Shown one piece after another: positions 30,743 to 35,559 of a stretch of 35,559 nt of DNA. The notes below the pieces were generated by a model. It was not told the DNA's origin. It was given only the letters and a program-made list of their open reading frames with translations, and did no database searches. The stretch is from positions 1 to 35,559 of the forward strand of contig NZ_CALKTT010000049.1 in assembly GCF_937997535.1 (NCBI RefSeq). The letters are read 5' to 3'. The first letter of the stretch is position 1; each line of letters begins with the position of its first letter. The position numbers were made by a program, and so were the translations under genes. The DNA is from an uncultured Campylobacter sp. Lineage in GTDB: Bacteria; Campylobacterota; Campylobacteria; Campylobacterales; Campylobacteraceae.

Positions 30743-31078
30743 ATGATCAAATTAAAAGACAAACTCATTTATGAAACGCTAAAACTAGTCGAATCGCAAG
30801 GCGAAGATGGGCTTTTGTGTCGCAATAAGCAAAGCGATACAGAGTTTATGAGGCCCATAAACGAATTCGCAGCTGCGAGTGGGCGCAACTACACCTCGAT
30901 CAAATCGACTCTTGATATAATTCATAAAAACTGGGGCTATCTGCAGCGCGAAAGCATTAAGGACACGGGGCTTGATGCGGGCAAGGCGTCGAAGATTTTC
31001 ATATACCGTCTATGCGAGGCAGGGCGAAGCTTTATCGAAAAATACGAAAAAACCCTCGTCCAAAACGCCGACAAATAG
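30743..31078 (+). CDS. Small hypothetical protein, possible winged-helix regulator
   Basis: 111 residues from the ATG at 30743, with AAGGGAA upstream; an earlier TTG is inside the promoter and unlikely. It is mixed helical and basic. The stretch PINEFAAASGRNYTSIKSTLDIIHKNWGYLQRESI could form a helix-turn-helix followed by a wing, and RLCEAGRSFIEKYEK a closing helix. No family is recognised. It sits directly behind a 29-base palindrome over its own -10, which would fit an autoregulated DNA-binding protein. This is inference from layout. Confidence 0.65.
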   Translation: MIKLKDKLIYETLKLVESQGEDGLLCRNKQSDTEFMRPINEFAAASGRNYTSIKSTLDIIHKNWGYLQRESIKDTGLDAGKASKIFIYRLCEAGRSFIEKYEKTLVQNADK

Positions 31079-31183
31079 TTCAAAATTAAAAATTTTAAGT
31101 GCCAATTAGATAGAATTCTTTAATTTCACGTGGCGCGACAGAATTTCATTTTTATGCGACTAGCCTTAAAAAAGGAGATGAAA

Positions 31184-31348
31184 ATGCTGGATTTTATAGT
31201 AAAAATGTTCGCCTGGAAAGCCAAATTGAAAGTTAAGGAGGAATACAATAAAGAATTCGGCGATCTATCCTCCATGCGCTCAATCCTGCGCTTTATAATA
31301 CTTCTTATCATACTTGGGATTTTGATTAAATTTCAGTTGAGCGCATGA
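31184..31348 (+). CDS. Small single-pass membrane protein
   Basis: 54 residues from the ATG at 31184, six bases after AAGGAG; the ATG at 31178 has no spacing and the GTG further upstream lacks a site. A charged amphipathic N-terminal half (MLDFIVKMFAWKAKLKVKEE...) is followed by one hydrophobic helix (about 35-51, LRFIILLIILGILIKF). No family is recognised. Its stop overlaps the ATG of the next small gene (ATGA), so the two are translationally coupled. Confidence 0.6.
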   Translation: MLDFIVKMFAWKAKLKVKEEYNKEFGDLSSMRSILRFIILLIILGILIKFQLSA

Positions 31349-31491
31349 AAGATACATTTTTAGACATTGCACTCGTTTTATTCGGCATCGCTATGCTTGT
31401 CGCGATACGACAAAAATCTTTGTCAAAATTTATAATTTTTGTCGTGATTTTAACACTCGCCAGAGAGTTAATCATCAGATTTTATGCCTAG
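31345..31491 (+). CDS. Tiny membrane protein coupled to the preceding gene
   Basis: 48 residues: MKDTFLDIALVLFGIAMLVAIRQK followed by a second hydrophobic helix, SKFIIFVVILTLARELIIRF. Two membrane segments with a short basic loop between. The ATG overlaps the stop of the 54-residue gene by four bases, which is good evidence that the pair is real even though each is very small. Function unknown; small pairs like this include holin-like proteins, type I toxins and subunits of transporters, and none can be preferred. Confidence 0.55.
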   Translation: MKDTFLDIALVLFGIAMLVAIRQKSLSKFIIFVVILTLARELIIRFYA

Positions 31492-32196
31492 TTTCGGCCA
31501 AACCGACGCGGATGGAATTTAAAATTTAAACGACAAAATGACGGCGCGACGGAATTCGGCGGGCGCAAATTTTAAATTTTGCCGTAACTACACTATGCTT
31601 TTATCGTCGTTAGTAAATTCTACCGCACTTCAAGAATTGCCGCATCTATAAATCCAGCCTTTGTCGTCAATGATAGATTTATCCGCGCCGAGGATTTGCG
31701 CTTGATGTCGCGCTTTCTGCTATTAGTGGCGGATTTCGCTCGTGCAAATGCGACGGAATTTCACTTGTGTGAACACGACGGATTTTTGCGGCGGCAGTAA
31801 AAATTATAAACCAAACGAGCAGGCTACAGCGTAAATTTATAATGCTAAATTCCACGAAAGCCTAAATTAATGCGATACAAATGTGAAATTCAAGCAAAAA
31901 TTTTAAATTTAGTAGCAAAATTCCGCACGCCTAAATCTTAAAATTTTATTTCATAAAATTCCGAGATTTAGGAATTAAATTTTGCAGTGAAGCGCCAAAT
32001 TTTACCTCAAAACTAAAATTCTCACGCAAACCATCCCCGAAAATTCTAAAATTTCATCATCATAAAATTTTAAAATTCCAATGCCATATTGTGAATTTAT
32101 TATTTTATAAAACGGAGCGAAAAGCGAAATTTTATATAAATTACACTCGAAAATTTCACGAATTCTCGCGCAAACCGGCTCGAAATTCCGCCCTGC
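31492..32196. other. About 700-base region without a recognisable gene
   Basis: No plausible gene on either strand. The DNA is a mosaic of AAATTTTA words and short GC-rich pieces. GCGACGGAATT-like words recur (31544-31557, 31749-31763, and a close variant at 31133-31148 upstream). An inverted repeat AATTCC-GAGATTTA-GGAATT lies near 31958-31977. It could be a decayed gene area or hold an unrecognised RNA. Confidence 0.5.
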
Positions 32197-33075
32197 CTAC
32201 TCCACGTATCCGATAAATTCGCCATCGAAAGTATGCCTAACGTCGCCGCGAAAGTAAATTTTACCTCCATCTCCTAAGCGCAAATTTAGCATTTCGCCGC
32301 TTGCAGGTATCACGCGGATATCGGGAGCTAGCCCCATATTTTCGACGCCTGCGATGAAGCATGCTGCCATCCCCGTACCGCATGCGAGAGTTTCGGCTTC
32401 TACGCCACGCTCAAAGGTGCGCACCTTTAAAATTTTGCTTGCGAGGCGACTTTGAACTAACGCATAATTAACGTTAGCGTTATACTTTTCACGCAGGTCG
32501 CGGGCCAGCGCGGCGTCGAACTCATTTAAATCGCTAACAAAAGTTACTAAGTGCGGCACTCCTGTGTTATAAAAATACCACGTTAGCCCTGCCTCCTCAA
32601 AGCTCTCGCCCAGGCGCTTAGGGCGAGTTAACATTACCTCGACGTTAGCTACTAACGCGTGAGCGTTAGGGCGAAGATTGAAAATCTCGCCAAAGCTTAC
32701 ATTGCGTAGCTCGCCGCGCATGCTCTCGCTCAAATTTCCGCCGAAAATACCGAAAATTTCACCGCTAATTACGCCTGCGCTGCTTAGGAATTTCATACTT
32801 TGCGCGGCCAAAAAATTCTCATACGCATACATGCATACCGCTCGCGAGCCGTTGCCGCACATATCGGCGCTACTGCCGTCGCTATTATAAAATTCCCACT
32901 CAAAGTTTATCCCCTCGATACCGTTAAATTTCGGTAGTACGACGATGAGCCCGTCAGCGCCTACTCCATCACGCCTATCGCATAGCTCGCGCGCTAGCTT
33001 GGATCTATCTGCCTTAACCGAATCCGTAAATATTACGAAATCATTGCCGCTCGCATTATATTTTGAAATTTTCAT
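32197..33075 (-). CDS. dapF: Diaminopimelate epimerase
   Basis: 292 residues. It converts LL- to meso-diaminopimelate for lysine and for peptidoglycan, where MurE (this window) uses it. Both catalytic cysteines are present: NSDGSSADMCGNGSRA and TLACGTGMAA. The opening MKISKYNASGNDFVIF and GADGLIVV are typical. It is longer than the C. jejuni enzyme (about 250), with extra sequence in the middle (about 105-160, around NLRPNAHALVANVEVMLTRP). Many short TAACG/CGTTA words cluster in its DNA. Confidence 0.95.
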   Translation of the reverse strand: MKISKYNASGNDFVIFTDSVKADRSKLARELCDRRDGVGADGLIVVLPKFNGIEGINFEWEFYNSDGSSADMCGNGSRAVCMYAYENFLAAQSMKFLSSAGVISGEIFGIFGGNLSESMRGELRNVSFGEIFNLRPNAHALVANVEVMLTRPKRLGESFEEAGLTWYFYNTGVPHLVTFVSDLNEFDAALARDLREKYNANVNYALVQSRLASKILKVRTFERGVEAETLACGTGMAACFIAGVENMGLAPDIRVIPASGEMLNLRLGDGGKIYFRGDVRHTFDGEFIGYVE

Positions 33076-33250
33076 TATCTACCTCGCAAATTTTTAAAAT
33101 TACTAACGCTCACTAACGCTTTATTAAAATTTTACTTCTATCTAAATCTAAACCTACCGCTTATTTTAGACCCTTCAAGACATGCTTTTCTAACTCGCCC
33201 GCATTAGTTAGCTGGTTTATTGTAAGGCATTTCACGCTTGATGCTAGAAC

Positions 33251-34171
33251 TTACCTCATAGTTTTTAAATGCTCGCAAGCATCAAATCTTCCGAGCTTGC
33301 AAGCCTTTTCATAAAGCTCGCGCGCCCTCTTTTTATCTTTCGCTACGCCCCAGCCCTTTTCGTATTGATACGCTAAATTTGAGCAGGCTAGCGGCTCGTC
33401 GCTTTTCTCGCACGCTTCGCTAAAATACTTCGCAGCAAGCGCATGATCCTTTTGCCTGCCGTCGCCTTTAAAATACGTGACGCCCAAATTTACGCACGAA
33501 TCCGTGTGTCCTTGCTCGCAAGCCCTCGTAAAAAATGTCCTAGCCCTGTCCGCGTCTTTTTTCACGCCGTCGCCGAGGACGTAGCTAAGCCCTAGGTTAT
33601 GGCACGCCTCTACCTGCCCCATCTTGCAAGCCTTGATCAAAAGCTCAATCGCCTTTTTCACGTCGGGATAGACGCCGAGCCCCTTTTTATAGTTGTATGC
33701 AAGGCTCGCGCACCCCTCGCTGCTGTTTTTCTTGCAAGCATCGCTAAAAAGCTCATTCGCCTTCTTGCGATCCTGCGCCACCCCCTGCCCGTCGTTGTAG
33801 AGCAATCCCAAATAGACGCAGCCCTTCTGCTCGCCGAGCTTGCACGCCCTGTCGTAATAGCGCGCGGCCTGCTTGAAGCTTCTATTCGAGTCGTATGCAT
33901 AGCCCAAATTTGCACAGTCTAGCGCGTTTTCCTCGCCGCCTGCGTCGCAGTTGCGCTGTAGCTCATTTATCACGCGGTTTAGTTTTTTACAATCCATCTC
34001 GCTCCCCGCGGCGCAGCCCTTCCTTAGATCGTCAATCTCCGCCGCAGCGCCCGTCGCAAACAGCGCGGAGAGCAAAACCGCTCGCGCCGTAAATTTCAAC
34101 CGCTCTTTAAACGGCGTGCTTTTAAAATTTTGAAATTTAGCGCCCTTTTGGACGCGGCTACCGATCCTCAT
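33251..34171 (-). CDS. Secreted Sel1-repeat, cysteine-rich protein (Hcp-like)
   Basis: 306 residues from the ATG at 34171, which has AAAGGAG; an ATG at 34198 lies before that site. A signal-type segment (about 28-43, FTARAVLLSALFATGAAA) is followed by six Sel1-like repeats of about 36 residues, each of the form CxxLGxxYxxGxGVxxDxxKAxxxFxxAC, plus a partial last one. Each repeat has a cysteine pair that is expected to be disulfide-bonded, as in Helicobacter HcpA-HcpE. Such proteins are periplasmic or secreted and can bind other proteins or beta-lactam-like ligands. It lies between coaE and dapF, which are neighbours in C. jejuni. Confidence 0.88.
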   Translation of the reverse strand: MRIGSRVQKGAKFQNFKSTPFKERLKFTARAVLLSALFATGAAAEIDDLRKGCAAGSEMDCKKLNRVINELQRNCDAGGEENALDCANLGYAYDSNRSFKQAARYYDRACKLGEQKGCVYLGLLYNDGQGVAQDRKKANELFSDACKKNSSEGCASLAYNYKKGLGVYPDVKKAIELLIKACKMGQVEACHNLGLSYVLGDGVKKDADRARTFFTRACEQGHTDSCVNLGVTYFKGDGRQKDHALAAKYFSEACEKSDEPLACSNLAYQYEKGWGVAKDKKRARELYEKACKLGRFDACEHLKTMR

Positions 34172-34239
34172 CGCCTTCTCCTTTATTTTTAGTCTCATCT
34201 TAATTCGCGTAGAAATTTTATGAGCTCTCGCGCAAAGGG

Positions 34240-34914
34240 CTAAATTTTATCTTTTAACTCTTTTAAAAATCTCTCCACCGCGGCCTTAAGCGCGGCAAGA
34301 TCGCCTCCGTTATCTATTACAAAATCCGCCATGGCGCGCTTTTGCTCTATGTCCGTTTGCAGTTCCACGCGATGTTTTGCGGCGGCATGATCCAGCTCGT
34401 TTCGCTTCATCACGCGCGAAATTAGCGTATCTTTAGGCGCATAAACGACCGCTACTTTATCAAAAAACTCATACCTCTTGCCCTCAAAAAACAGCGGAAT
34501 ATCGACGAAGTAAAGCCTTCCTTTCGCCTCTAAAGTCTGCGCCTGCGATAAAATTTCAGCCGTTATCTTCGGATGCAGCAGCGCTTCAAGCTTTGCAAGC
34601 TCCGCGGGATCTTTAAACACTAGCTCGCCTAGTTTTTTGCGGTCCACAAAAGCGCAAGAATCGGTCAAATTTTCCTCATCTCTGCTATCGTCAAATTCCA
34701 CATGCGAACTCAAATTTTTAGCCTGCGCGTCTTTTTGCACGACGTATTGCGCGCCGAAAATTTCAGCTATCTGCGCGGCGCAGCGATCCAAAACGTCATG
34801 CGAAATCTTATCGGCATCGATGATCTCAAATCCGCGATCACGAAGCAGCTCGCAAACCGCGCTCTTGCCGCTTCCGATGCTGCCCGTGATGACGATGGAG
34901 TGTTTAAATTTCAA
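34240..34914 (-). CDS. coaE: Dephospho-CoA kinase
   Basis: 224 residues. It phosphorylates dephospho-CoA in the last step of coenzyme A synthesis, so it shares a pathway with PanD here. The P-loop GSIGSGKS is at 11-18; DADKISHDVL, LLHPKIT and FVDIPLFFE are the other conserved blocks. It is about 20 residues longer than usual because of an acidic insert (about residues 60-85, KDAQAKNLSSHVEFDDSRDE). Divergent from purM with 73 bases between. Confidence 0.93.
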   Translation of the reverse strand: MKFKHSIVITGSIGSGKSAVCELLRDRGFEIIDADKISHDVLDRCAAQIAEIFGAQYVVQKDAQAKNLSSHVEFDDSRDEENLTDSCAFVDRKKLGELVFKDPAELAKLEALLHPKITAEILSQAQTLEAKGRLYFVDIPLFFEGKRYEFFDKVAVVYAPKDTLISRVMKRNELDHAAAKHRVELQTDIEQKRAMADFVIDNGGDLAALKAAVERFLKELKDKI

Positions 34915-34987
34915 GGTGAGCCTTTATAGCGTTTTTATTCGATTTTAGCTAAAATCTGCGAAATTATACCATCTTGGAGGATAAAAT

Positions 34988-35559
34988 TTGATAAGCTACA
35001 AAGACGCGGGCGTCGATATAGACGCCGGAAATGACTTCGTAAATGCGATAAAACCATTCGTCAAAGCGACGCAAACTCCGCACGTTTTAGGCGGCATCGG
35101 CTCGTTTAGCGGCGCGGTGAGACTGCCCGCAGGCTACAAAAAGCCCGCGATCCTAGGCGCCACCGACGGCGTGGGCACAAAGCTGCGACTCGCGATCGAC
35201 GCGCGCAAATTTGACGGCGTGGGGCAGGATCTCGTCGCGATGTGCGTAAACGACCTCATCTGCAACTTCGCCGAGCCGCTATTTTTCCTCGACTATTACG
35301 CAACGGCTAAGCTCGAGATCGAGGATGCCAAAGAGGTCGTAAAAAGCATCGTCGAGGGCTGCAAACTCGCCCGCTGCGCGCTGATCGGCGGCGAAACAGC
35401 GGAGATGCCCTCGATGTATGAGAAAGGCGACTTTGACCTTGCGGGCTTTGCCGTAGGTATCGCCGAGGAGGACGAGATCGACCGCAGCAAATTTGTGCGT
35501 GAGGGCGACGTGCTCATCGCGCTTCCTAGTAGCGGCCTGCACTCAAACGGCTTCTCGCT
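34988..35559 (+). CDS. purM: Phosphoribosylformylglycinamidine cyclo-ligase, 5' part
   Basis: 190 codons are in the window; the rest lies beyond the right end. It closes the imidazole ring to give aminoimidazole ribotide in purine synthesis. Start is TTG with GGAGG seven bases upstream, then ISYKDAGVDIDAGNDFV. Conserved blocks: GGIGSFSGAVRLP, LGATDGVGTKLRLA, DLVAMCVNDLI, PLFFLDYYA, GCALIGGETAEMP and the ending SSGLHSNGF. The purM-coaE-dapF neighbourhood is shared with C. jejuni (Cj1529-Cj1531). Confidence 0.96.
   Translation, partial: MISYKDAGVDIDAGNDFVNAIKPFVKATQTPHVLGGIGSFSGAVRLPAGYKKPAILGATDGVGTKLRLAIDARKFDGVGQDLVAMCVNDLICNFAEPLFFLDYYATAKLEIEDAKEVVKSIVEGCKLARCALIGGETAEMPSMYEKGDFDLAGFAVGIAEEDEIDRSKFVREGDVLIALPSSGLHSNGFS

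Overview
The window is chromosomal DNA from an Epsilonproteobacterium, most likely a Campylobacter of the GC-richer oral group (C. gracilis-like; species is inference). The evidence is the protein sequences (L3, L16, S10 and RpoA read like Campylobacter orthologues), the absence of rpmD from the spc operon, a typical nfu-murE-ispA-tkt neighbourhood, and intergenic DNA full of the words AAATTT and AAATTTTAAAATTT inside otherwise GC-rich coding sequence.

Layout. (1) 1-1136, minus strand: the first codons of a VOC-family protein and a YpfJ-type zinc peptidase. (2) 1326-4644, plus strand: the alpha ribosomal operon infA-rpmJ-rpsM-rpsK-rpsD-rpoA-rplQ, ending in a hairpin that overlaps the rplQ stop; an L,D-transpeptidase follows. 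(3) 5748-11706, plus strand: nfu, a helical hypothetical gene, murE, panD, ybaB, ispA and tkt (Fe-S assembly, peptidoglycan, pantothenate, isoprenoid and pentose phosphate metabolism), then a GyrI-like protein, tRNA-Ser(CGA) and a GrpB-family protein. (4) 13574-15912: a divergent unit with a threonine-synthase-like PLP enzyme and RidA on the minus strand and a YheO-type PAS/HTH regulator on the plus strand. (5) 16084-18123, minus: a phosphoethanolamine-transferase-like membrane enzyme. (6) 18622-29048, minus: the S10 and spc operons, rpsJ through secY and map, 22 genes packed almost without gaps behind one near-consensus sigma70 promoter. (7) 29329-31491, plus: a small accessory stretch with a P-loop ATPase, a small protein behind a promoter palindrome, and two tiny, translationally coupled membrane proteins. 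(8) 31492-32196: about 700 bases with no gene found. (9) 32197-34914, minus: dapF, an Hcp/Sel1-repeat secreted protein and coaE, with purM starting divergently and running off the right end.

The main structural point is that the S10-spc-alpha gene series, which is continuous in Helicobacter, is cut here exactly between map and infA. The two halves lie about 17 kb apart on opposite strands. The least explained DNA is 29049-32196: two identical palindromes in the rpsJ/ATPase divergent region, a second palindrome over the -10 of the small gene at 30743, and a micro-operon of 54- and 48-residue membrane proteins. I treat this as the best candidate for something undescribed, but no function can be assigned from sequence alone.
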